Shown in pieces: positions 29,098-37,003 of a stretch of DNA of 64,000 nt; position 1 is the first letter of the stretch, and each line of letters begins with the position of its first letter. The notes under the pieces were generated by a model that was given only the letters and a program-made list of their open reading frames with translations, did not search any database and was not told where the DNA came from. Position numbers and translations under genes: made by a program. The stretch is from Psychrobacter sp. ANT_WB68 (GTDB taxonomy: Bacteria > Pseudomonadota > Gammaproteobacteria > Pseudomonadales > Moraxellaceae), in contig NZ_VOAZ01000002.1 in assembly GCF_008369115.1 (NCBI RefSeq), positions 682,001 to 746,000 of the forward strand. Reading direction: 5' to 3'.

Positions 29098-29650
29098 CAT
29101 AGCTATCCTCATCATGTTGCTGATAGCTGGTAGCGATTAAACGCTCACTGTCTTTATAACGTTTATCGTCGTGTTTTTTGCTGCGGTGTTTATCATCTTT
29201 ATGTTTGTCAGCATGCTTATCATCATCGCGATGCTTATCTTTATCGTCATCGTGATCATCGTCTTCATCAAAGCCCTCAGCACGATAGTCACTAGTAACA
29301 GTTGAGCTAGAAACTGGATTTAGAACGGCACCAAGATTGGCATCAATATAAGTAGCGCCACTGTCTAATAGCACTTCATAGACAGCTGTGCCGTTATAGT
29401 TGATAAGCTCTGGGGTCGCCTGCAATATCGAATTAGGAGATTCTTGTTTGGCAAGCGCGGTTGCTTGCGCAGCGCTGAGGGCAGCAAGCGATGATGGCTG
29501 GGTAGATTGAGATTGTGTGACGAGGTTTGCCACTGATAGGACGTTATCAGCGTTAGGCGACTGGGTAGATAAGGCAATGACGCCACCAAAAAATACCAAT
29601 GAGGTCGCACCGACAGTCAATAATAAGGGTTTTAATAGAGGTAGGCTCAT
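29090..29650 (-). CDS. PepSY-like secreted protein with Asp/His/Lys-rich tail, 186 aa
   Basis: Signal anchor or signal peptide at residues 1-27. Residues 55-105 form a PepSY-like unit (AQATALAKQESPNSILQATP then NGTAVYEVLLDSGATYIDAN). The rest is extremely charged: DEDDDHDDDKDKHRDDDKHA and further His/Lys/Asp runs to about residue 170, a likely metal-binding tail. It includes SGAT, the core of ApbE flavinylation sites, though without the usual upstream Asp. Start 29650 has GGAG eight bases upstream. First gene of its operon, preceded by a two-half-site box. Confidence 0.7.
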   Translation of the reverse strand: MSLPLLKPLLLTVGATSLVFFGGVIALSTQSPNADNVLSVANLVTQSQSTQPSSLAALSAAQATALAKQESPNSILQATPELINYNGTAVYEVLLDSGATYIDANLGAVLNPVSSSTVTSDYRAEGFDEDDDHDDDKDKHRDDDKHADKHKDDKHRSKKHDDKRYKDSERLIATSYQQHDEDSYDD

Positions 29651-29703
29651 AGCATGTACTCCGTATATGTTAGTAGGGAATACAAACAGCATACGGGGTG
29701 AAT

Positions 29704-29720
29704 ATTAACTCAAGCTTAAG
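29704..29720 (-). promoter_or_regulatory. Response-regulator box before the PepSY-ApbE operon
   Basis: On the minus strand it reads CTTAAG, five bases, GTTAAT. This has the TTAA-N7-TTAA form bound by PmrA/QseB-type regulators. It lies 54-70 bases upstream of the PepSY start, a suitable place for an activator site near the -35 region. Confidence 0.55.
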
Positions 29721-29738
29721 ACCACTTATTTTAACTTT

Positions 29739-31217
29739 TTATAGCTCATTTTTATTTCTGACTGTTACGATAAAGCCAGTCTCTGGTTGAGAGCGGTTAG
29801 CAAACTCTAACGTGAGACCGTGAAGCTGTGCTATTCGATTGGCAATTGATAGTCCAAGACCGCTACCTAATTGGCTTTGACCTGCTGGACGATAAAAGCG
29901 TTCGCTTAACCGAGTGAGTTGTGCTGGCTCTACACCTAAGCCGTTATCGACCACTCTAATCGCACTACTATCAAGTTGAAGCTCAATCGATGAGCCTTCG
30001 GGACAATAGCGAATAGCATTGTCTAACAGGTTGCGAATTAACAGTTTAAATAAAACTGGATTAATAAGGATAGGTAGAATATCAGCAGGACTGTCACAGT
30101 TCACGGTGCGTTTTAATTGAATGTGCTTTTCACGAGCGAGACGATTGACATCACTCAGCACTATATCCGTAAGCATCAACCAGTCTGGACTTTCTAATTG
30201 CTCAGGGGGCAATTGTTGTTGCGGTTCTATTTTGGCCAAAATCAGCAGTTGATCAACTAAATGAGTGGCACGTTCAATGCCATTACTAATTTTCTGGGCA
30301 TGATAAAATAGCTGATTCTCATCTTCCACGCCAGATTCTAAGCCAGACAACTGCAATATCTGCTGCTGCAATAAATCAGCTTGTAGTTTTAATGCCGCTA
30401 GCGGACTTCTAAGCTCATGCGAAGCATCGGCGGTAAAACGTTGCTCACGTGCTAGCGTGTCAGCGACTTTTACAAATAAAACGTTTAAGGCAGTTACTAA
30501 AGGCTGAATCTCTTTGGGTACATCGGCGGTGATGGGACTATCGTCTTGCGGTTGACGCTGTTCGAGCGCCGCACTTATCTGAGTTAACGGCATAAATCCA
30601 CGTCGAATCAATAGAATAACCAAAGCCATAAATGCAAATAGGCCAATCAACATTGGTAGTACTTGTACTGACATGGCATCAACAATCATCCCTTGGCGAG
30701 ATTTTAGGTTCTGACCGACGGCAATCACCCGACCTTCGTACTTATCGTCATGATCATCATGCACATAAAATAAACGCCAGCGCTTACTAAAAGGGTTCAG
30801 GCGCTGATAGGCAGAATCCTGTTCTTCTAAAAATCCATGCTGGTCTGGCAAAAAAGCAAATGACTCACCATTTTCATCAGCCATCAATAGGCGTCCTTTT
30901 TTATCCCAAATGGCAAAGCCCATATAGTCATCTTCAGCCTCGCCAAGGTCACCTGATAGCTGCTTACTTTTTAAATTATAGATTTTGGCCGCATGCTTTT
31001 TATTATGTTTACTTTCGTCTTGTTCATCATGGTCTTTATCATGCGCTTCTTTAGGGGCGATACCGATTAAGTAACGGGCAACTTGGGTAATCTGCGTATC
31101 ATTCATCTCATTGATTTCGTGCCATAAACGCCACGCAATAAAGCTAGAGGTGAGTACCCAAAGCAGGGGTAGACCAATCAGTAGAGATGTTAATAGCCGT
31201 TGCTGGATACTTTTCAT
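29739..31217 (-). CDS. Sensor histidine kinase, QseC/PmrB type, 492 aa
   Basis: Two membrane helices (residues about 8-28 and 180-200) enclose a periplasmic sensor. The sensor has two His/Asp-rich patches: EAHDKDHDEQDESKHNKKHA near residue 55 and VHDDHDDKYEGR near 150, suggesting metal binding. The kinase core has SHELRSPLAALKLQ (phospho-His), NLLDNAIRYCPEG, DNGLGVEP and GSGLGLSIANRI. ATG 31217 is preferred over 31229. It follows its response regulator gene by about 80 bases. Confidence 0.9.
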   Translation of the reverse strand: MKSIQQRLLTSLLIGLPLLWVLTSSFIAWRLWHEINEMNDTQITQVARYLIGIAPKEAHDKDHDEQDESKHNKKHAAKIYNLKSKQLSGDLGEAEDDYMGFAIWDKKGRLLMADENGESFAFLPDQHGFLEEQDSAYQRLNPFSKRWRLFYVHDDHDDKYEGRVIAVGQNLKSRQGMIVDAMSVQVLPMLIGLFAFMALVILLIRRGFMPLTQISAALEQRQPQDDSPITADVPKEIQPLVTALNVLFVKVADTLAREQRFTADASHELRSPLAALKLQADLLQQQILQLSGLESGVEDENQLFYHAQKISNGIERATHLVDQLLILAKIEPQQQLPPEQLESPDWLMLTDIVLSDVNRLAREKHIQLKRTVNCDSPADILPILINPVLFKLLIRNLLDNAIRYCPEGSSIELQLDSSAIRVVDNGLGVEPAQLTRLSERFYRPAGQSQLGSGLGLSIANRIAQLHGLTLEFANRSQPETGFIVTVRNKNEL

Positions 31218-31296
31218 AGGCTCACACATTAGGAGATGAAGTGTTAGAGGGTAAAGTGGATAAGCTAAACGTAGACGTAAGTCCTATTAGTGACTG

Positions 31297-31971
31297 CTAA
31301 CCACGGCTATAGACTGGATTGAGATAATAGCCGATACCGCGTTTGGTCAAGATAAAATCATTGCCCAGCTTTTTGCGTAAATGATGGATATGTACTTCAA
31401 TGGCATTACTTTCGATATCTTGTTGCCAACCATATAGCTTGTCTTCTAAACTTGCTCGGCTATGTATCTGCTTAGGATGGGTCAGCATTTGCTCTAATAT
31501 GGCCACTTCCTTGACGGTCAATTCAACGGTTTGACCTTGATAAGAGACTTGCTGAGTGTGAGGGTGATAGGACACTTCGCCATAGCGGATTTCAGGCTGA
31601 CTGCGTCCCTGACTGCGTCGCATTAAGGCTTGCAGACGGGCAATGACTTCATCTAAAGCAAACGGCTTGACCAAATAATCATCAGCACCAGCATTGAGTC
31701 CAGCCACACGATTGGCAATCGCATCGCGTGCCGTGATAATCAATACTGGTGTGTCTATCTGTTTGGCTCGCCAGTTTTGCAGTACAGTCATACCATCACC
31801 TTTTGGTAAGGTCAAATCAAGCAGCACCGCATCAAACATGGCCTCTTGCAGCGCCATTTCACCTTGCTTGGCATCACTAAACCAATCGACCATCATGCCG
31901 TGACTTTTTAGCCCAAGGATGATGCCTTCAGCAATGGTAATATCGTCTTCTATCAATAATATGCGTGCCAT
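31297..31971 (-). CDS. OmpR-family response regulator, QseB/PmrA type, 224 aa
   Basis: Receiver domain with acidic pocket LIEDD at the start, phospho-acceptor Asp in AVLLDLTLPKGDG near residue 53, and conserved Lys in DYLVKPFALDE. The C-terminal winged helix ends with SNAIEVHIHHLRKKLG and KRGIGYYL. Pairs with the kinase that follows. The TTAA-type half-sites ahead of the two neighbouring operons suit this regulator subfamily. Confidence 0.93.
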   Translation of the reverse strand: MARILLIEDDITIAEGIILGLKSHGMMVDWFSDAKQGEMALQEAMFDAVLLDLTLPKGDGMTVLQNWRAKQIDTPVLIITARDAIANRVAGLNAGADDYLVKPFALDEVIARLQALMRRSQGRSQPEIRYGEVSYHPHTQQVSYQGQTVELTVKEVAILEQMLTHPKQIHSRASLEDKLYGWQQDIESNAIEVHIHHLRKKLGNDFILTKRGIGYYLNPVYSRG

Positions 31972-31990
31972 GTTTATTCCATCGCTTCGT

Positions 31991-32617
31991 TTATTTCACA
32001 TCGGACGGCTTATCCGTCACCGTTTTCTTGCCCGTTATCATTGATTTAATCAGGTTTTGGCGTTGCCAATAACTCATGGCAATCGCAGCGACGATATGTA
32101 AAGGAACAAGCAAATATAAACTGTTGGCTAATAACTCATGTATTTCTTCAAGCACATCTTTATTACCAAGCAGCTGTATGCGACTAAAAATATCTGTTTC
32201 CATCAGATAGCCGGTGACTCCTAACCCTATAATCACTGCCCATAACGATAGCATCATAATGGCTGCCAATGGGTTATGACCGAGGTGCTGTTCATCAACC
32301 TGGCGAACATTTAAAGCTGATAGGTGATGTTTAAGTCGTGCCGGTGTGGGGAAGAAATTGGTAAAGCGTGCATAGCGTGTCCCTACTAAACCCCAAAGTA
32401 AGCGTACAACCACTAATCCTACCACGGTATAGCCTACATAGACGTGAAGGTCGCTGCCGTCTTCGGTAAAAAGTAGATTAGCAATAATACCAGCCGCGAC
32501 TGTCCAGTGGGTAATTCTTACTAAGATGTCCCAGACTTTTACCTGCTTAGTTTTAGACGTATTGGGTGAGTTTATAATAGAGTCGTCGACCACATCAATC
32601 ATGTCTTGTTGGCTCAT
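31991..32617 (-). CDS. Cytochrome b561-type membrane protein, 208 aa
   Basis: Four helices of the cytochrome b/b6 (Ni-hydrogenase b subunit type) family. Likely heme-ligand His residues occur in RITHWTVAAGI, SDLHVYVGYTVVGLVVVRL, and LVPLHIVAAIAMSYWQR. These proteins exchange electrons between quinones and periplasmic partners. It is the first gene of the cytochrome b-regulator-kinase operon, 20 bases before the regulator gene. Confidence 0.88.
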   Translation of the reverse strand: MSQQDMIDVVDDSIINSPNTSKTKQVKVWDILVRITHWTVAAGIIANLLFTEDGSDLHVYVGYTVVGLVVVRLLWGLVGTRYARFTNFFPTPARLKHHLSALNVRQVDEQHLGHNPLAAIMMLSLWAVIIGLGVTGYLMETDIFSRIQLLGNKDVLEEIHELLANSLYLLVPLHIVAAIAMSYWQRQNLIKSMITGKKTVTDKPSDVK

Positions 32618-32747
32618 GGTTGTTACTCCCTTAATAAGTTGTTTATTGATTGACGATATCCTGCTGCTAAAAACAAAAGCTAAGCGAGGTATCGTAAGCA
32701 GACTAGAGGTAGCATCATCTGTCTTAGAGCTATTACAACAAACAAAT

Positions 32748-32764
32748 CTTAAGATGAGCTTAGG
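32748..32764. promoter_or_regulatory. Response-regulator box before the cytochrome b-regulator-kinase operon
   Basis: CTTAAG, five bases, CTTAGG: a slightly imperfect version of the same two-half-site pattern found before the PepSY operon. About 130 bases upstream of the cytochrome b start. It would permit autoregulation. Confidence 0.4.
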
Positions 32765-32833
32765 AAGCTAAAAAAATAAACATTCAAGCAGTGGTTAATA
32801 TTTCATGACATTTATAAACAGACCTATTTTGTG

Positions 32834-32911
32834 ATGCTAGCAATTTTCTTATTAGTTTTAGCCGCAGATGCGTTTGCTGCTTCAAACCCCAGTATTGGGC
32901 ACATCACCTAA
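32834..32911 (+). pseudogene. Short signal/helix fragment, possibly an MntP relic
   Basis: ATG at 32834 opens a 25-codon frame reading LLVLAADAFAASNPSIGHIT before TAA. The ADAFAAS segment resembles the first helix of the MntP manganese exporter (MDAFAASIGKG). Nothing else of the family follows. It could equally be chance. Confidence 0.3.
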
Positions 32912-32920
32912 GTAACAGAA

Positions 32921-32970
32921 ATATAAAAACCCTTCAGGCTTTTTTTACATAGCCTGAAGGGTTTTTATAT
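32921..32970. terminator. Perfect 20-bp hairpin terminator
   Basis: Two 20-base arms (32921-32940, 32951-32970) pair perfectly around TTTTTTACAT; the outer arms are A/T-rich, giving a T tract on either strand. It lies just downstream of the esterase gene (minus strand). Confidence 0.85.
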
Positions 32971-33005
32971 TTCAATTGCTTAAATAGTTTATTTGGGTTT
33001 ATTTC

Positions 33006-34346
33006 TTATTTCAACGTCATAGTATCTGTTTCTGCGTCAATTATCTGCTGTACAAAATGGGCGAACTTATCAATAAGCTGACTCATTTCGCGCTCAAGAC
33101 TTTGGTGGACACTCATTAAATGAGTAAATCCATGTGGTACGCCAAGGACGGTATGAGTCTGGACGGTGATGCCATAATCATGTAGCTGCTTGGCATAAAC
33201 CAGCGCTTCGTCGCGTAAAATATCCAATTCAGCAGCCACGATATAGCTTGGGCACATTTTTGTATTATCACCACACATCGGTGAGATAAGTGCGTGTGGT
33301 TGCGTTAAAGAACAGTCTTGCAGATAAGCGGCATGAAACACGGCAACATCATCATACGTCAGCATTAATCCTTGACCGTACAACTTCCAGCTTGGATAGT
33401 CGGTTCCGATATCCGTAATCGGGTACAACAAGAGTTGTGCTAGTGGGAGCGGCAAATTCTGTAGTTGCTGGAAAATATCAATGGTGAAGTCATCAAGCGT
33501 ATTCATATATTGCTGTTTATCAGAGGATTGACTAACAGTGGCATTGCTTACCTGCTGCGCGACCAATGCCGCAAGACCACCGCCCGAGCTATCACCCGCT
33601 AAAACGATACGAGATGATGATGCGCCAATGGTAGGAGCATGCTTAGCCAACCAAGTATAAGCCTCGAGACAATCTCTAATAGCGGTAGGAGCAGGGTGTT
33701 CAGGTGCTAGGCGGTAGTCAACACTGACAACTGCCCAGCTGGTTTGGGCACAAACGACATGACAAAATTCATGATCTGTATTCACATCACCGACACAGAA
33801 TCCGCCGCCATGAAAAAATAACATCACTATTTTTTCAGGGTTATCGCCACTTTGTTTAGGATTTTGAGTAATGCTGGACCCTGCTTGATAACAGCGAATA
33901 ATCATATCACCACCATCCGCGTTAGCAATCACCTTGTCTTGCCAGCTCACTGAGTTGCTATTTTCTTTATTATTCTTATTTTTGTTTTTAGAGTTGTCGT
34001 CAGCATTTATTTGCTGCCATACGCTTGGAGATTGCAGAGCGACCATCTCGGTTGCAAATTTTTGCCGTAACTCTACTAATTGGGTGATTTGTATAGGCGG
34101 CTTAAGCTTATAGTTTAACCCTATAATGAGTCTCATATGCGCATCAGCATTAGGGTATTGCTCAGTCGTAGGCGCCTTTAGATAGTGATTGAGTCGCTCC
34201 AAAAGCGGTGTTGGCAATTCGCCTAACCCCTTTAGAAAATAATGCAAGACGTGTCGCTGATTGCTACGGTTAAGCGCAGTGGTTTCTACTGTTTTTATTG
34301 CTTTTGTTAGCAATGCATTTAGCGATGGTATAGGCAAGACTTCCAT
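33006..34346 (-). CDS. Alpha/beta hydrolase, hormone-sensitive-lipase family esterase, 446 aa
   Basis: The oxyanion-hole motif FFHGGGFCVGDV is near residue 180 and the nucleophile Ser is in LAGDSSGGGLAAL near 255. The Asp (AELDILRDEA) and His (GVPHGFTHL) of the triad follow. The family hydrolyses short-chain esters. An N-terminal region of about 150 residues precedes the core, longer than most. ATG 34346 is chosen for GAGGGG upstream. Cytoplasmic, since no signal was seen. Confidence 0.87.
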   Translation of the reverse strand: MEVLPIPSLNALLTKAIKTVETTALNRSNQRHVLHYFLKGLGELPTPLLERLNHYLKAPTTEQYPNADAHMRLIIGLNYKLKPPIQITQLVELRQKFATEMVALQSPSVWQQINADDNSKNKNKNNKENSNSVSWQDKVIANADGGDMIIRCYQAGSSITQNPKQSGDNPEKIVMLFFHGGGFCVGDVNTDHEFCHVVCAQTSWAVVSVDYRLAPEHPAPTAIRDCLEAYTWLAKHAPTIGASSSRIVLAGDSSGGGLAALVAQQVSNATVSQSSDKQQYMNTLDDFTIDIFQQLQNLPLPLAQLLLYPITDIGTDYPSWKLYGQGLMLTYDDVAVFHAAYLQDCSLTQPHALISPMCGDNTKMCPSYIVAAELDILRDEALVYAKQLHDYGITVQTHTVLGVPHGFTHLMSVHQSLEREMSQLIDKFAHFVQQIIDAETDTMTLK

Positions 34347-34358
34347 AAGTCCCCTCAT

Positions 34359-34769
34359 TTAATCAAAATTAGCATTGGCTTGCATCTTATAGTCAGTCTT
34401 TTATGCATAAAACACAATGTATTTAAAATCATTAGAAAGAAATACATAATCAACAGACTTTCGAGCGTAATTGATTAAGGGCGTCAAAGACATTAATAAT
34501 GATACGGGATTTAGTCGTTCGACGAGTGATGATATGGTTAATAGAAACTTTGGTCGATACAATCGATTCAATAGTGTTTTAACTAATATCAATATCTAAT
34601 CAAGTTAAATATAGCTAGAATTAAGAAGCTCGCTGTTGCTTTTAATCGCACTAGCGTAGTTGGTACATAAGAATCTGCATGCTAAATAACAGTAAGGAAT
34701 GTCTGCGTAGTATATAAGTTCGTCTTATTAAATTGGATGTGTGCTTTTCATAGAGAGAGAGTAATAATC
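34359..34769. other. Intergenic, no gene seen
   Basis: Divergent promoter region between the esterase and the first Sel1 gene. A+T-rich, no supported ORF, RNA gene or strong hairpin found. Confidence 0.4.
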
Positions 34770-35993
34770 ATGCCTACATTTAAAACTTCTATCATTCATA
34801 AAATACTAATTTTAAGCTTATCGCTCGGGCTGACCTTCTCAGCGGTTGCGGCAGATTTTTCACCAACTCAAACGTTGGCGGAGCAAGGAGTTGCTGATTC
34901 TCAATATCGCCTTGGTTTTAAATACTATATCGGCAAAGGCGTTGAGCAAGATTATGCCAAGGCATTCGAATGGTATTTAAAGGCTGCTAATCAAGGTAAT
35001 GTTGAGGCTCAAAATAATCTTGGCGAACTATACGATAAAGGCAAAGGTGTTGAGCAGGATTCGGCTAAAGCTTTTGAGTGGTATCTGAAAGCAGCAGAGA
35101 AGGGCAATGCTAAAGGGCAGTTCAATGTTGGTGCTCTTTATCACAAAGGTGAAGGGGTCGAGCAGAGTGATAGCAAAGCCATAGAATGGTACTCAAAATC
35201 TGCTTCTCAAGGGAATGAAGGCGCTAAAAATAACTTACAGCTCCTAAACCTTAATAAAGAAAATAGACCTCAAAACCCAGCTAAAACGATTGAATGGCTA
35301 ACCAAAGCCGCTAACGAAGGTGATGCGAATGCTCAGTTTGAACTTGGGGTTTTGTATCATGAAGGTGATGGAGTAACACAAGATTATAGCAAAGCTGTTG
35401 AATGGCTCACCAAAGCGGCTGATCAAGGACAAGTAAAAGCCCAGTACGTTCTCGGAGCTATGTACTACTTTGGCAGAGGGGTTGAGCAAGATTATACCAA
35501 GGCTAGGGAGTGGTGGCAGCAATCAGCCGATCAAGGTTATGACGAAGCTCAGTACAACCTTGGGGTTATGTACAGTCATGGCGAAGGCGTTGCTCAAAGC
35601 CATAGCAAAGCGTTTGAGTGGTATCAAAAAGCGGCCAAACAAGGACAAGTCGATGCTCAAAATAATCTTGGGGTCATGTATGAAAATGGCAGCGGCATTA
35701 CTAAGGATTATGTGAAAGCGTTTGAATGGTATCAAAAGTCTGCGTCTCAAGGCTTATCTGAAGCCCAATACAATCTGGCATGGATGTTTGAGAATGGCTA
35801 TGGTGTAAAGAAAGATTATAAGCAAGCGTTTAACTGGTATCTCAAAGCGGCTAAGCAAGGTGATGCCATGGCAGCATATGTCATCGGTACGATGTACAAC
35901 TATGGTAGAGGTGTGGCGCAAGATAAATCTCAAGCCGATATATGGTTAAATCAAGCTTGTGGGAATGGGGTAGAAATGAGCTGCAATCAGTAA
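34770..35993 (+). CDS. Secreted Sel1-repeat protein, 407 aa
   Basis: Sec signal peptide ending near FSAVAADF, then about ten Sel1 repeats of roughly 36 residues with the pattern A-x-x-x-L-G-x-x-Y-x-x-G-x-G-V-x-Q-D-x-x-K-A-x-x-W-x-x-K-A-A. One repeat (near residues 160-175) is degenerate with an inserted NLNKENRPQNP. Sel1 proteins are solenoid scaffolds for protein interaction. Start at ATG 34770 gives the signal peptide directly; an upstream start at 34737 would bury it. The last repeat ends in a Cys pair (ACGNGVEMSC). Confidence 0.87.
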   Translation: MPTFKTSIIHKILILSLSLGLTFSAVAADFSPTQTLAEQGVADSQYRLGFKYYIGKGVEQDYAKAFEWYLKAANQGNVEAQNNLGELYDKGKGVEQDSAKAFEWYLKAAEKGNAKGQFNVGALYHKGEGVEQSDSKAIEWYSKSASQGNEGAKNNLQLLNLNKENRPQNPAKTIEWLTKAANEGDANAQFELGVLYHEGDGVTQDYSKAVEWLTKAADQGQVKAQYVLGAMYYFGRGVEQDYTKAREWWQQSADQGYDEAQYNLGVMYSHGEGVAQSHSKAFEWYQKAAKQGQVDAQNNLGVMYENGSGITKDYVKAFEWYQKSASQGLSEAQYNLAWMFENGYGVKKDYKQAFNWYLKAAKQGDAMAAYVIGTMYNYGRGVAQDKSQADIWLNQACGNGVEMSCNQ

Positions 35994-36098
35994 CAGCTGC
36001 TTTTTCGAGAACACTTAATTAATAAAGCGTTTCGCATATCCGCTGTATCTAGGCAAAATCTTTATCATTATGAGCGTCTGTATTATTAAGGATAAGCC

Positions 36099-36932
36099 AT
36101 GACTGTCTCTATGCTGAAAACGATTGTTATCCATACAATGATGATACTAGCTTTATGGTTTGGACTAGCTGTGCCAGTCATAGCTTCAGACTTTGCAACC
36201 ACTAAGCTGAAAGCGGAACAAGGGTATGCTGATGCCCAGTACCGCCTTGCGCTAATGTACGACTATAGCGAGGAAGTAGAGCAAGATTATTCTCAAGCCT
36301 TTAAGTGGTACCAAAGGTCTGCTAATCAAGGATATGCAAACGCGCAATATAATCTTGGTTGGATGTATAAAAACGCTCATGGTATGCCAGAAGATAATAC
36401 AAAGGCGGTTGAGTGGTATTTGAGAGCCGCCAACCAAGGTTATGCGTCGGCTCAAGCCACGCTTGGTTCAATGTACTATAGTGGTAAAGGGGTTGCTCAA
36501 AGTTATGCCAAAGCCCTTGAGTGGTATTCGAAGGCTGCCAACCAAGGAAACGCAGTCGGTCAGTATAATATGGGAATAAGCTATTACCAGGGGCTGGCCT
36601 TACCTCAAAACTATGAGAAGGCTGTCGAATGGTATCAAAAAGCTGCGGATCAAGGTCTGTCAGACGCACAATATAATCTAGGTCTTATGTTTGAGGAAGG
36701 AGAAGGGGTCAGTCAAGATTATAACAAGGCGCTGAAGTGGTACCGAGACGCTGCAGATCAAGATGATGCCGATGCTCAGTATCGCCTTGGGGTCATGTAT
36801 GAAGCAGGAAAAGGCGTTGCTAAGGACAAAGTCGAAGCACAAGAGTGGTATCAAATCGCTTGTAATAACGATTATGCAAAAGGCTGCAAAGCCTATGATA
36901 GGCTAAATGCGAAAGAGCTGCGCCGTCATTAA
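36099..36932 (+). CDS. Secreted Sel1-repeat protein, 277 aa
   Basis: Signal peptide ending near VPVIASDF, then about six Sel1 repeats (for example EWYLRAANQGYASAQATLGS). It has the same layout and C-terminal Cys pair (ACNNDYAKGC) as the 407-residue neighbour 105 bases upstream. The two are probably paralogues made by tandem duplication with repeat-number change. Own ribosome site AAGGATAAG. Confidence 0.87.
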   Translation: MTVSMLKTIVIHTMMILALWFGLAVPVIASDFATTKLKAEQGYADAQYRLALMYDYSEEVEQDYSQAFKWYQRSANQGYANAQYNLGWMYKNAHGMPEDNTKAVEWYLRAANQGYASAQATLGSMYYSGKGVAQSYAKALEWYSKAANQGNAVGQYNMGISYYQGLALPQNYEKAVEWYQKAADQGLSDAQYNLGLMFEEGEGVSQDYNKALKWYRDAADQDDADAQYRLGVMYEAGKGVAKDKVEAQEWYQIACNNDYAKGCKAYDRLNAKELRRH

Positions 36933-37003
36933 GGTTTTTTAATCAAGATATATCCCGTCCAAAATGGCTAACAGACGTCTTCAGCAGTGTATATCTAGCT
37001 TGT

